Part shown: in pieces, positions 9,791 through 21,475 of the stretch
Layout of the letters: each line of letters opens with the position of its first letter
Numbering within the stretch: the first letter of the stretch is position 1
Assembly (NCBI RefSeq): GCF_036169555.1
Contig: NZ_CP108032.1
Coordinates: 558,001 to 622,000 of the forward strand
Direction of reading: 5' to 3'
DNA length: 64,000 nt
From: Streptomyces sp. NBC_00306
GTDB lineage: Bacteria; Actinomycetota; Actinomycetes; Streptomycetales; Streptomycetaceae
Translations under genes and position numbers: made by a program
Notes under the pieces: generated by a model
Told to the model about the DNA's origin: nothing
Databases searched by the model: none
Seen by the model: only the letters and a program-made list of their open reading frames with translations

Positions 9791-11208
9791 GGCTCCTCCT
9801 TCAGCGGGGCCACCTCGTCGGGCTTGAAGTAGAGGAAGCGGCCCTGTTGCCGGCGTACGTCGGTGCCCGGGTCGTCGTCGACGACGACCGCGAGGTGGGT
9901 CTCGCCGTCCAGGTCGCTGACCACCGCCTCGACGGTGGCGTGCCGGCCGAGGAGAAAGGCGTCCTGGGCGTCGGAGCGACGGGCGCCGGGGGTGAGCAGA
10001 ACCCTGCTTCCCGCGCCCACGGCCTCGCCGTCGATGGTGACGGTGGCGGGCACGTCGATCGCGTCGGCGTCCTGCGCCGGGTCCCACCAGGGGTGTCCGG
10101 CGCCGTCGGGCAGGCTCAGCCCGGCCTCGGGCGCGGGCGCCCGGCCCGCCGGCTCCTCGCCCGTCACCTCGCGCAGTCCGCGGATCGCCCCGTGCAGCCG
10201 TTCCATCACCGCTTCCGGCATGGTGTCGACCAGGTCGATGACCTCGGACGCGCGGACGTCCGTGCCGCGTGCCTCGCGCTTCTCCTGATCGGTGAGGGCG
10301 GCGGTGCGCAGGGAGAGGATCTCGTCGATCTCGGTGGCGTCGTAGAGGGGCCCCGGGCTCTCGTCGGCGAGGACGGGGTGGTCCTCCAGAATGATCGGCG
10401 AGGAGAGCATGATGTCCTCCCGGCCGTCCGTGCCGGCCAGGACGGGCCAGGTGTGGTCGTTGTGGCAGTCGGCGACGGCCGGGCGTGCCCATTCGGGCGG
10501 GTCCGTCATCGAGAGGAAGCGCCCGCCGGGCACTCCGAGCAGCAGATGGGTGCCGATCATGCTGTGGGCGAGGGCTCCCTCCCGGCCGCCGCTCTCGGGA
10601 CCGGCGTCCTCGGTGGTGTTGTGCACGGTCACCGTGAGCCGCGAGACCCGGTAGGGGCCGGGCAGTTCCTCGATCTGCGGGCGCAGTTCGCCGGACAGCC
10701 GCTCCCTGCGCCGGACGAGCCGGCCCAGCGTGGTGCCGTCCTCGTCCAGCACCGGTTCGTACGTGGTGGCGGGCGGCAGGTCGAACCGGACGGCGCGCGC
10801 GTGCGCCTGATCCTCCGTCAGTTCGATGAGGGGCGCATGGATGAGGACGCGTTCCTCGGCGCCCTCGTCCCAGGGCACGACGACCCGGTCCGCCAGCTCC
10901 AGTTCGGGCACCTCGGTGTAGGAGCCGTCCGGTCCGAGCCGTTCGACGGTGCGCCGCCGGACGTGCAGGAAGCGCAACTCCGCGTGCAGCCGCTCGCCGT
11001 CACGGGGCTCCAGGAGGCATTCGGTGCGCTGTACGGAGTGTTCGCCGCCGGTGACCGCCCAGGCGGGAGGCACCAGGACGCCGAACTGCCAGCGCATCCG
11101 GTTCTTGGCCGAGGAGGCACGGTAGGGGTAGAGGACATAGCCCTCGAACAGAACGGCGTCCGCGACCGCGCGGGCCTGGTCGAAGGCGTCCTCGACGGGG
11201 TTCTTCAT
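9787..11208 (-). CDS. Conserved hydrogenase-cluster protein of unknown function (473 aa)
   Basis: The start is ATG 11208 (MKNPVEDAF), 1 nt after the preceding gene stop; 24 upstream in-frame codons lie inside that gene and are ignored. I do not recognise a named domain. The protein is soluble, acidic and rich in charged residues. It has a distinctive ADCHNDHTWPVLAG segment with Cys and two His that could bind metal, followed by a helix-rich part (SEVIDLVDTMPEAVMERL) and a C-terminal beta-rich segment ending in a basic FLYFKPDEVAPLKEEP. The gene sits between two conserved DUF genes and the maturation protease with ATGA-type overlaps, so co-production with the hydrogenase is near certain. Scaffold or assembly factor are possible roles, without direct evidence. 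Confidence 0.8.
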   Translation of the reverse strand: MKNPVEDAFDQARAVADAVLFEGYVLYPYRASSAKNRMRWQFGVLVPPAWAVTGGEHSVQRTECLLEPRDGERLHAELRFLHVRRRTVERLGPDGSYTEVPELELADRVVVPWDEGAEERVLIHAPLIELTEDQAHARAVRFDLPPATTYEPVLDEDGTTLGRLVRRRERLSGELRPQIEELPGPYRVSRLTVTVHNTTEDAGPESGGREGALAHSMIGTHLLLGVPGGRFLSMTDPPEWARPAVADCHNDHTWPVLAGTDGREDIMLSSPIILEDHPVLADESPGPLYDATEIDEILSLRTAALTDQEKREARGTDVRASEVIDLVDTMPEAVMERLHGAIRGLREVTGEEPAGRAPAPEAGLSLPDGAGHPWWDPAQDADAIDVPATVTIDGEAVGAGSRVLLTPGARRSDAQDAFLLGRHATVEAVVSDLDGETHLAVVVDDDPGTDVRRQQGRFLYFKPDEVAPLKEEP

Positions 11209-11209
11209 C

Positions 11210-11851
11210 TCAGTCACCCCCTTTCGCACCGGCCGTGGCGAGCAGTTCCTGGAAGACCTGCTCCCACGACGACAGGGCACGCTGCGAGCGGTAGCGCCGG
11301 AGCGATTCGAGGCAGTCCTTGCGCAGCCTCAGCCATCCCGAGTTGGGGAAGTACTCCTCGATCATCTGCTGCCACACATCCACGGGCATCAGATAGCTCG
11401 ACTCCTTGTGCCAGGGGATGGGTTCGGCGCGGAAACCGTTCCTGCCGGTGAAGACCGTGCCGGAGAAGAGGAACAGCAGCGGTATCTCGCCACGGGACAG
11501 GGCCCGGAAGTACGACGCGGAAGCGACCTCCGTGTCGTAGGTGCAGGGCACCGGAAGATCGATGTTCGTCGTGCCGGTGAAACCGGGCACGGTGATGGAG
11601 GAGTGCGCGAACTGCATCGGCTTGAGTGTGCTGCTCCAGCGGCTCGGCTCGCCGAACAGGTCGCCCAGCATGCCCACTTCCTCCGGCTCGTACTGCCGGC
11701 GGACGGGCTCGATCCGGATCTGGCAGCGCAGCGCGATCGCATGGACGGGCTGATGGTCCGACTCCTCGATCCGCAGCCCGAACAGCAGGGTGGGGCTCGC
11801 TCCGAAGGGTTCGGGCCGCGCGCCGGTGCACTCGAAGTGGAGGTCGGTCAT
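11210..11851 (-). CDS. Hydrogenase-cluster conserved protein (DUF6084-like)
   Basis: A 213-aa cytoplasmic protein without signal peptide or membrane segment. It is rich in aromatic residues and beta-strand-like sequence (SSTLKPMQFAHSSITVPG, IPLLFLFSGTVFTG) and ends in a helical basic region (GWLRLRKDCLESLRRYR). I recall the family name DUF6084 for proteins at this place in Streptomyces hydrogenase loci; the biochemical role is unknown. The start overlaps the upstream stop by 4 nt and the next gene starts 1 nt after its stop, so the operon is tightly coupled. Confidence 0.82.
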   Translation of the reverse strand: MTDLHFECTGARPEPFGASPTLLFGLRIEESDHQPVHAIALRCQIRIEPVRRQYEPEEVGMLGDLFGEPSRWSSTLKPMQFAHSSITVPGFTGTTNIDLPVPCTYDTEVASASYFRALSRGEIPLLFLFSGTVFTGRNGFRAEPIPWHKESSYLMPVDVWQQMIEEYFPNSGWLRLRKDCLESLRRYRSQRALSSWEQVFQELLATAGAKGGD

Positions 11852-12531
11852 GGGGTGCCCCCCGGCTCCGGAGCGGGCTGAGGCTCCCTTTCACCGGCGG
11901 TGTGCTCGCGCCCGGGGCGGGCCTCCAGCGGACGGGCCGCCGCCGTGACGCGCCGGAAGAACTCGGCGAGGTCCTCACGGGCCTCGGCCCCGCCGTCGAA
12001 GCCCTTCCAGTGCAGCCGCATCCGGCCGACGAGCTCGTAGCACACGTCGACCGGCACGAGGGTGCAGGTGGCCGTGGAGCCGCGCTCCTGGTGCAGCAAC
12101 AGCGCCTCCACATCGGGTTCGAGGAGTTCCGCGAGCCGGGTGCGCCCGAGAACGGCGTCCCAGGTCTCGGGGTCCAGCTCGCTCTCGGTGGCGCCCGCCG
12201 GGCTGGGGTAGAAGGCCGCCAGCCGGTCGAGGGAGGAGTTGCGGAAGAAGAAGGCGAGGCCGACGGGGATCTGGAGCCGGTTCCAGCCGGATTCGTCGAG
12301 CGTGAAGTCGGGGTCGGTCAGATACCGGTCGGGGACGGCCCGGAAACGGCCCTGCCCGGCACCGGGACGGGTGAAGAGCATGTGGCAGGGCATGCAGGCG
12401 CACTTCAGGGAACGCCGTGAGGTGTCCACCAGATGCCGGTGTTCCGACGCCAGCGGCTCCCCGCAGAGCTCGCAGCGCTCCCCCGGCGGCGGGGGCCGCC
12501 GGGTGAACTGCTTCAGTACGTCCGCGCTCAT
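11848..12531 (-). CDS. Hydrogenase-cluster cysteine/histidine-rich protein (DUF5947-like)
   Basis: The 227-aa product carries a probable metal site in its N-terminal 50 residues: Cys20 and Cys23 (CELCGE), His31 and His33, then Cys44, Cys46, Cys49 and His50 (CACMPCH). This arrangement could hold a zinc or an iron-sulfur cluster. The remainder is alpha/beta, with the strongly conserved-looking IPVGLAFFFRNSSLDR and RMRLHWKGFDGG segments, and the last 35 residues are disordered Pro/Glu/Gly-rich sequence. ATGA overlaps join it to both neighbours. A role in electron transfer or metal-cluster assembly for the hydrogenase is inferred from the cysteines and the operon. Confidence 0.82.
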   Translation of the reverse strand: MSADVLKQFTRRPPPPGERCELCGEPLASEHRHLVDTSRRSLKCACMPCHMLFTRPGAGQGRFRAVPDRYLTDPDFTLDESGWNRLQIPVGLAFFFRNSSLDRLAAFYPSPAGATESELDPETWDAVLGRTRLAELLEPDVEALLLHQERGSTATCTLVPVDVCYELVGRMRLHWKGFDGGAEAREDLAEFFRRVTAAARPLEARPGREHTAGEREPQPAPEPGGTP

Positions 12532-13463
12532 GGCCCCGCCCCCAGCAGCTCAACGGGCAGCGCGACCCGCACCGACCCGTCCTCCTCCAGGAGCGGTACC
12601 GGTTCCAGATGCCCGCGCTCGCCCCGCCCTGCCCGGCGTACGTCGAAGGTTGCGGCGCACCGGGCGCACCGCAGCAACTCCGCCTCCAGCAGCGCGTCGT
12701 GGAGGCTGCCGCCGCATCCGGGGCAGTGGTCGCGATAGGCGTACAGGTTGCCCGGCAGGCGGACGAGCAGCAGCGCGTGCCCCGCGACATCGATGACGCC
12801 GGTGTCGCGGTCGTGGACGGGAAGGGTCGGCCGGGCCACGGTGTGCCAGTGGGCCGGGTCTCCATCGCCGTTGACGGACACGCGCCCGCCGTCGCCGGCG
12901 GGCGGCCCGTCCGGTGCGTCGTCAGGGCGGTGGGGCAGGATTTGGAGCAGCGGCTGCTCCTGGGGGGTGTCCTCGGCGACGCCCTCGACCTCGATCAGGG
13001 CGATCTCCGGCGCCAGCCGGGAGACCGCCTCCTCGATGGTCCAGCGCACGGTCTGGGTGGAGGAGGGACAGCCGTCGCAGCTGCCGCGCAGGCGGAGCCG
13101 CAGCGTGGGGCCCTCCGCCGGCGCCGTGTCGAGGCCCGCGACCTCGACGTCACCCGCGTGGGAGCCGAGATAGGGGCGGACCTTGTCGAGGGCCCGGCCC
13201 ACCCGGGTCATGGTGTCCTCGGGATGCAGGTCGTGCAGGATCAGCAGATCACTGACGAGTTCGTCGGCCGTCAGCACCTCGATCGGGTCGGCCCCGCCCG
13301 GTGCCGCGCGCAGCAGGCGCACGGTCCGGGCGAGCCCCTCGCCGTAGAACTCCACGACGCAGCGCACCAGTTCGTCGGCCGTGTCGCGTACTTCGGGTCC
13401 TGCCTTGTCCCCCAGCTCGTCGAGCAGCGCGGCGATGCGCTCACCCGTGTCCTGTCCGGCCAT
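12528..13463 (-). CDS. NifU-domain / rubredoxin-like iron-sulfur protein of the hydrogenase (HhyE-like)
   Basis: This 311-aa protein joins a NifU C-terminal-type domain (about residues 85-155, SCDGCPSSTQT with Cys129 and Cys132) to a C-terminal Rieske-like domain (about 200-305). In the latter the four ligand positions are all cysteines (Cys247-x2-Cys250 and Cys266-x2-Cys269) instead of the 2Cys/2His of Rieske proteins, so a rubredoxin-type Fe(Cys)4 site is possible. By place and composition it corresponds to the iron-sulfur protein called HhyE in mycobacteria, thought to pass electrons from the group 1h hydrogenase to the respiratory chain. ATG 13463 is preferred to the TTG two codons upstream because GGAGAGG is then well spaced. 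Confidence 0.86.
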   Translation of the reverse strand: MAGQDTGERIAALLDELGDKAGPEVRDTADELVRCVVEFYGEGLARTVRLLRAAPGGADPIEVLTADELVSDLLILHDLHPEDTMTRVGRALDKVRPYLGSHAGDVEVAGLDTAPAEGPTLRLRLRGSCDGCPSSTQTVRWTIEEAVSRLAPEIALIEVEGVAEDTPQEQPLLQILPHRPDDAPDGPPAGDGGRVSVNGDGDPAHWHTVARPTLPVHDRDTGVIDVAGHALLLVRLPGNLYAYRDHCPGCGGSLHDALLEAELLRCARCAATFDVRRAGRGERGHLEPVPLLEEDGSVRVALPVELLGAGP

Positions 13464-13485
13464 CGGCAAGCCCCTCTCCTGAGGA

Positions 13486-15273
13486 TCAGAAGGCCAGTCC
13501 GCTCAGTCCCGTCGGCAGATGGGTCTGCTCGACCGTCCGGCCTCCGCCGACGTACATGTGCACGCCGCACGGCAGACACGGGTCGAAGCTGCGGACGGCC
13601 CGCATGATGTCGATGCCCTTGAAGTTCTCCGGGGGGTTCTCCTCGAAGATCGGTGTGTTCTGCACCGCGTCCTCGTACGGGCCGGGCGTGCCGTAGACGT
13701 CACGGACGCTCCCGTTCCACGGGGTCGGCGGGTAGGGGTGGTAGTTCGCGATCTTGCCGTCCCTGATCACCATGTGGTGGGACAGCACACCGCGCACGGC
13801 CTCGGTGAATCCGCAGCCGATGGACTCGTCCGGCACGTCGAACTTCGCCCAGGTCTGGGTGCGTCCGGCGCGTACCTCCTCCATCGCCATCTCGGCGAAG
13901 TGGAGTGCCGAAGCGGCCGCGTAGGCCTGGAAGTAGGTGCGGGCCCGGTTGCGTTCGAGGGCGTTGCTCCACTCCGGGATCTTCCACTCCAGCGCCATCT
14001 CGGGCTTGGTCATGGTCCGGGGCAGATTGATCTCGACGCTGTGTCCGGTGGCCTTGACGTAGCCGTTGTCGACCAGGCCGGACAGGGCCGTGGACCACAG
14101 CCGTGCGATGGGGCCGCCGCCGGTGTCCAGGGCGAGGTGGTCCTTGCCGTCGAACCAGCGCGGCGACATGACCCAGCTGTACTTGTCGTCGAAGTCGCGC
14201 TTCTGCGGGGCGGGAATCGTGTGCTGGTTCCACGGGTGCCGCTCGTCGACGGGGTTGCCCAGCGGGTCGCGTTCGACGAACTTCTCCATGCCGGCCCAGT
14301 CCTCGTAGTACGAACTGCCGAGCAGGATCCGGATGCCGAGGTTGATGTCGACGAGGTTGTTGGTGACCAGCTTGCCGTCCACGACCACACCAGGGGTGAC
14401 GAACATCCGCCGGCCCCATTCGGCCATGTTGGCGTAGGTGAAGTCGCAGTACTCCGGGTCGTTGAGCGCGCCCCAGCAGCCGAGCAGGACACGGCGCCTG
14501 CCGACCTCCTCGTATCCGGGCAGCGCCTCGTAGAAGAAGTCGAAGAGGTCGTCGTGGAGCGGGACGACCCGCTTCATGAACTCCACGTAGCGCGTGAGCC
14601 GGGTCAGATAGTCGGTGAAGAGCTGGATGGTCGCTACGGTGCCGACGCCTCCGGGGTACAGCGTGGAGGGGTGCACATGGCGGCCCTCCATCAGACAGAA
14701 CATCTCCCGTGTGTAGCGGCTGACCTGGAGGGCCTCGCGGTAGAACTCACCCTCCAAGGGGTTCAGCGAGCGCATGATGTCGGCGATGGTGCGGTAGCCG
14801 TGGTCGCCGGCGTGCGGTGCTTCCGTACGCTCGGCGAGTTCGAGCACGCCCGGGTTGGTCTCGCGGACCATCTTTTCGCAGTAGTCCACACCGACCAGGT
14901 TCTCCTGGAAGATGTTGTGGTCGAACATGTACTCCGCGGCCTCGCCGAGATTCATGATCCACTCGCCGAGGTGCGGCGGCGCCACTCCGTAGGCCATGTT
15001 CTGCGCGTACACCGAGCAGGTGGCGTGATTGTCGCCGCAGATGCCGCAGATCCTGCTGGTGATGAAGTGCGCGTCCCTCGGGTCCTTGCCGCGCATGAAC
15101 ACGCTGTACCCGCGGAAGATGGACGAGGTGCTGTAGCACTCCGCGACGCGTTTCGCGGCGAAGTCGATCTTTGTGTGGATACCCAGGCTGCCCACGATGC
15201 GGGTGATCGGGTCCCACGACATCTCCATGAGGCCGTCGCCGTCACCGGCGGGCTTGTTCGTCGCCGTCGCCAT
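13486..15273 (-). CDS. hhyL: Group 1h [NiFe]-hydrogenase large subunit
   Basis: The catalytic subunit that splits H2. The L1 motif RICGICGDNHATCS (Cys76, Cys79) and the C-terminal DPCLPCGVH (Cys566, Cys569, His572) supply the four cysteine ligands of the NiFe centre; the L1 form is the one typical of the actinobacterial high-affinity group (1h, once called group 5). A 23-residue extension after His572 (MYVGGG...GLAF) is the expected peptide removed by the maturation protease encoded downstream. The start is ATG 15273; the GTG four codons upstream would sit only 1 nt after the AGGAAG and is unlikely. The 595-aa length is normal for the group. It lies 49 nt after hhyS. Confidence 0.96.
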   Translation of the reverse strand: MATATNKPAGDGDGLMEMSWDPITRIVGSLGIHTKIDFAAKRVAECYSTSSIFRGYSVFMRGKDPRDAHFITSRICGICGDNHATCSVYAQNMAYGVAPPHLGEWIMNLGEAAEYMFDHNIFQENLVGVDYCEKMVRETNPGVLELAERTEAPHAGDHGYRTIADIMRSLNPLEGEFYREALQVSRYTREMFCLMEGRHVHPSTLYPGGVGTVATIQLFTDYLTRLTRYVEFMKRVVPLHDDLFDFFYEALPGYEEVGRRRVLLGCWGALNDPEYCDFTYANMAEWGRRMFVTPGVVVDGKLVTNNLVDINLGIRILLGSSYYEDWAGMEKFVERDPLGNPVDERHPWNQHTIPAPQKRDFDDKYSWVMSPRWFDGKDHLALDTGGGPIARLWSTALSGLVDNGYVKATGHSVEINLPRTMTKPEMALEWKIPEWSNALERNRARTYFQAYAAASALHFAEMAMEEVRAGRTQTWAKFDVPDESIGCGFTEAVRGVLSHHMVIRDGKIANYHPYPPTPWNGSVRDVYGTPGPYEDAVQNTPIFEENPPENFKGIDIMRAVRSFDPCLPCGVHMYVGGGRTVEQTHLPTGLSGLAF

Positions 15274-15322
15274 GGTGCGCGCCACCTTCCTGTTGAGTGT
15301 CCGGCTCAGAGGGGAACTCGGG

Positions 15323-16405
15323 TCACCACGGCGGCCGGTAGCCGGTCTTGAGCGTCTCGCTCTTGGTGCGCCACTTCGGTTCCTTGTCGACGGTCCTCGC
15401 GGTGATGCCCCGCAGCCGTCGGATCACCGTGCCGTACATGCCGCTCGCCGCCGTCGACACATGGCCGCCCGGTGGCTCGTCCATGAAGGGCATGAACTTG
15501 TCCGGGAAGCCCGGCATGGTGCAGGCGATGCAGATGCCACCGACGTTGGGGCAGCCGCCCACTCCGTTGATCCAGCCGCGCTTGGGCACGTTGCACTTGA
15601 CCACCGGGCCCCAGCAGCCGAGCTTGACCAGGCACTGGGGGGATCCGTACTCCTCGGCGAACTGGCCCTGCTCGTAGTAGCCGGCACGGTCGCAGCCCTC
15701 GTGGACGGTCGCGCCGAACAGCCAGGTCGGCCGCAGCTCCTCGTCCAGGGGGATCATGGGGGCGGCGCCCGCCGCCTGGTAGAGCAGATACAGCAGCGTC
15801 TCGGAGGCGTTGTCGGGGTGGACCGGGCAGCCGGGGATGCACACGATCGGGATGCCCGCCTGGGACTTCCATTCCCAGCCGAGATAGTCCGGCACGCCCA
15901 TCGCACCCGTCGGGTTGCCGGCCATGGCGTGGATGCCGCCGTAGGTGGCGCAGGTGCCGATGGCGACCACGGCCAGGGCCTTGGGGGTGAGCCGGTCGAG
16001 CCACTCGCTGGTGGTGATCGGCTGGCCCGTCTCGGGGTCGTCACCGAAGCCGCACCAGTAGCCCTCGGGCTTGATGCGCTCGTTCGGGATCGAGCCCTCG
16101 ACGATCAGGACGAACGGGTCCAGCTCACCGCGCTCGGCCTTGAAGAACCACTCAATGAAGTTGTCGGCGCCCTGGACGGGGCCGCACTCGAAGTCGATGA
16201 GCGGCCAGTGGACGGCCACCTTGGGCAGTCCGGGCAGGGCACCCAGCGCCAGCTCCTCGATCGTCGGCTGGGTCGCGGCGGTCAACGCCACCGAGTCCCC
16301 GTCGCAACTCAGGCCCGCGTTGATCCAGAGAATGTGTACGGTCGGGTCCTCCTGGGGTTCTTCCAAAAGGTCCGTGTCGGCCGTCGTGGCGGTCGGGGCG
16401 TCCAT
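15323..16405 (-). CDS. hhyS: Group 1h [NiFe]-hydrogenase small subunit
   Basis: Carries the electron relay of iron-sulfur clusters. The 360-aa protein starts with no Tat signal, as expected for this cytoplasm-facing group. The proximal cluster region reads INAGLSCDGDS: Cys34 is followed by Asp37 where most hydrogenases have Cys, matching the 3Cys/1Asp proximal cluster described for the Cupriavidus necator actinobacterial-type enzyme and linked with oxygen insensitivity. Further ligands are in GTCATYGG, IPGCPVHP, and the cysteine-rich stretch from KLGCWGPVVKCNVP to CIACTMPGFPDKF. The ATG follows GAGGAGGG. It heads an eight-gene operon extending to 9141. Confidence 0.96.
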   Translation of the reverse strand: MDAPTATTADTDLLEEPQEDPTVHILWINAGLSCDGDSVALTAATQPTIEELALGALPGLPKVAVHWPLIDFECGPVQGADNFIEWFFKAERGELDPFVLIVEGSIPNERIKPEGYWCGFGDDPETGQPITTSEWLDRLTPKALAVVAIGTCATYGGIHAMAGNPTGAMGVPDYLGWEWKSQAGIPIVCIPGCPVHPDNASETLLYLLYQAAGAAPMIPLDEELRPTWLFGATVHEGCDRAGYYEQGQFAEEYGSPQCLVKLGCWGPVVKCNVPKRGWINGVGGCPNVGGICIACTMPGFPDKFMPFMDEPPGGHVSTAASGMYGTVIRRLRGITARTVDKEPKWRTKSETLKTGYRPPW

Positions 16406-16794
16406 GAGCCCTCCTCGGGATCAGCCCTGGTCCAGGCACCTGATCAGCAGCCTCTGATTCCTGGATACGCGCCCACTTCCCACGGGGTAAGTGCACAGCG
16501 GCCCTATTGCCGCCGTGCACTGCCTCCTGCCAGGCGACACCCGGAAAAGTGCCGCCCGGCAGGTGGCGGCCCGGCAGCAGGCGGCAGGTGGCGGGCCCGG
16601 CAGCAGGCGGCAACCGGCAGGTGGTCGGCCGCGGCAGCAGACATACGCGGCCGGCCGTCGGCTCAGGCCCGGCCCGGTCCGGCGCGTGCGGTCGGCCGCT
16701 CGCGCAGCCCGATCAGGCGGCCCGGCCCGCTCAGCCGGCCGGCCGGCCGGGCCCCCTCAGTCCTGTGCGCCTGTTCGCCTGTCTGCCGAGGAGC
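16406..16794. promoter_or_regulatory. 389-nt region upstream of hhyS and downstream of ligA
   Basis: It must contain the hydrogenase promoter and the end of ligA. The part next to hhyS is less GC-rich, with the GAGGAGGG ribosome-binding site at its end, but I see no convincing -35/-10 pair. The middle holds a 26-bp tandem repeat. The ligA-proximal part has a run of alternating GGCC around 16735-16757 (CCGGCCGGCCGGCCGG) that can fold on itself and may stop ligA transcription. No open frame here looks like a gene. Confidence 0.55.
16562..16612. repeat. Tandem 25/26-bp GC repeat upstream of the hydrogenase operon
   Basis: Two adjacent copies (16562-16586 and 16587-16612) share GGTGGCGG(G)CCCGGCAGC and AGGCGGCA, differing by one inserted G. 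Degenerate fragments continue on both sides (CCGGCAGGTGG near 16555 and 16614, GGCAGCAG near 16632). The two intact copies are about two to three helical turns apart. Confidence 0.75.
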
Positions 16795-19907
<3,113 letters not shown>

Positions 19908-20038
19908 CAGAGGCACCACCGTATCGAGTGTTGCCAAATCCCTTACGGGCCATCGCTCCCTGTGCAACAGTCGTAACTGGTCCATTGTTCAGACCGTGTT
20001 TCAGACTGGCCGTGGCCACGCCTGTATCGGAGTACGTC

Positions 20039-21475
20039 ATGCCCTCCCATGTGTTCGCGGACCGTGCCGCACCACAGCCGCCGGAGCGTGGCGCCGTCGA
20101 TGCTCTGATCACCCGGACGCGCCGGCTGCGCGGTGACGTGGACGCCGTACGCCGCGACGCCGTGCTGGAGGAGGACGATCCCCAGGGCCGCTGGCAGCGG
20201 GCGCTGTGCGACCTCGCCGTCCATCACCTGGACGACCTCGGCGCCCATCTGGGACAGCTGAAGGAAGGCCTGCCCGCGGAGTCCCTCGGTCTCTTCGAGG
20301 ACGAACTCGCGGAGTACGAGGCCGACAGCGTGCAGAGCACCGGATCGCTCCTCAGCCGGGTCGGCAGCGCCGAGTGGAACCTCCTCACCGACGAGGTGAG
20401 CTGGTCCGACGAGCTCTATCAGATCCTCGGACGCTCCCCGCAGAGCGGTCCCATGACCCTGGACGAGCTGCCGTCGATCGTGTTCGCGGATGACCAGGCC
20501 CTGCTCACCTCGATGGTGACGGACTGTCTGGTCGACGGGCGCCCCATCGACGGCGAGTTCCGCATGGTCCGCGCCGACGGCCGCGTCCGTACGGTGCACA
20601 TGATGGGCGAGCCCGTCCTCGACTCCGACGGGTCCACCGCCTCCATGTGGGCGGTCCTCAGGGACGTGAGCGAGCTGCGCCGCAGCGAGCGCGCGCTGCG
20701 CGAGAGCCGCGACCACGCACAGCGCAAACAGCACTTCGAGCAGACCGAGCGCCGGCTCGCGGTCGAACTCCAGGAAGCGGTGCTTCCGCCGTGGCGGGGT
20801 TCGCTCCAGTTCCCGCTCGACGGCCCCGCCGAACTCGACGTCGCCGCGCACTATCTGCCGTCCGCCAACAGCGCCCTGATCGGCGGTGACTGGTACGACG
20901 CCCTGCAACTGCCCCATGGCGGATCGCTGTTGAGCGTCGGCGACCTCACGGGGCACGGCGTGAGCGCGACTTCGGCCATGGCGATGCTGCTCGGTGCGCT
21001 GCGCGGCATGGCCGTCGCGGGTATCGAACCCGGACCGCTGATGGCGCACCTCAACCAGTTGCTGGAGACCTCCGTCCAGCCGGCCCTGGGCAGCGCGGTG
21101 TGCTGCCGCTTCGACCCGGCGAACCGCACCCTCTCCTGGGCGCAGGCGGGACACCCCGCCCCGCTGCTGTTCCGCAACGGGACGGGGCAGGTCCTCACGC
21201 CCCCCGAGGGTGTGCTGCTCGGTGCCACCTCCGGCGCCACGTACGAGCAGGCCGAAGTACCCCTGCTCGCCGGTGACCTGTTGCTGCTGCACACGGACGG
21301 TCTGACGCGCACCAGCGCCGCAGGGGACAGCGACACCGGCCGGCTGCTGGCACTGGCGCCACGATTCGCCGCGGCCCGGGACGCGCAGGAGTGCGTACGG
21401 GCAGTCCTCGAGGTGTTCGGTGAAGGCGGCCGTGAGGACGACGCCTGCGTGATGGTGGTGAAGATCGGCGCCTAG
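20039..21475 (+). CDS. PAS-domain SpoIIE-type PP2C serine phosphatase
   Basis: A 478-aa sensor phosphatase. The ATG at 20039 has GGAG 6 nt upstream; the frame continues upstream but without coding character. Residues about 95-215 form a PAS domain (SRVGSAEWNLLTDEVSWSDE, VRTVHMMGEPVLD), followed by a short coiled linker (SERALRESRDHAQRKQHFEQ) and a SpoIIE/RsbU-type PP2C domain (about 245-478) with the metal-binding motifs GGDWYDAL, GDLTGHGVSA, LLHTDGLTR and REDDACVMVV. Such enzymes dephosphorylate anti-anti-sigma factors in Streptomyces partner-switching systems; no sigma or anti-sigma gene is adjacent, so the target is unknown. Confidence 0.9.
   Translation: MPSHVFADRAAPQPPERGAVDALITRTRRLRGDVDAVRRDAVLEEDDPQGRWQRALCDLAVHHLDDLGAHLGQLKEGLPAESLGLFEDELAEYEADSVQSTGSLLSRVGSAEWNLLTDEVSWSDELYQILGRSPQSGPMTLDELPSIVFADDQALLTSMVTDCLVDGRPIDGEFRMVRADGRVRTVHMMGEPVLDSDGSTASMWAVLRDVSELRRSERALRESRDHAQRKQHFEQTERRLAVELQEAVLPPWRGSLQFPLDGPAELDVAAHYLPSANSALIGGDWYDALQLPHGGSLLSVGDLTGHGVSATSAMAMLLGALRGMAVAGIEPGPLMAHLNQLLETSVQPALGSAVCCRFDPANRTLSWAQAGHPAPLLFRNGTGQVLTPPEGVLLGATSGATYEQAEVPLLAGDLLLLHTDGLTRTSAAGDSDTGRLLALAPRFAAARDAQECVRAVLEVFGEGGREDDACVMVVKIGA

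Noticed and set aside
15323-16405. Tat-exported periplasmic uptake hydrogenase
   Set aside because: The small subunit N terminus has no twin-arginine signal and the proximal-cluster Asp and L1 motif fit group 1h.
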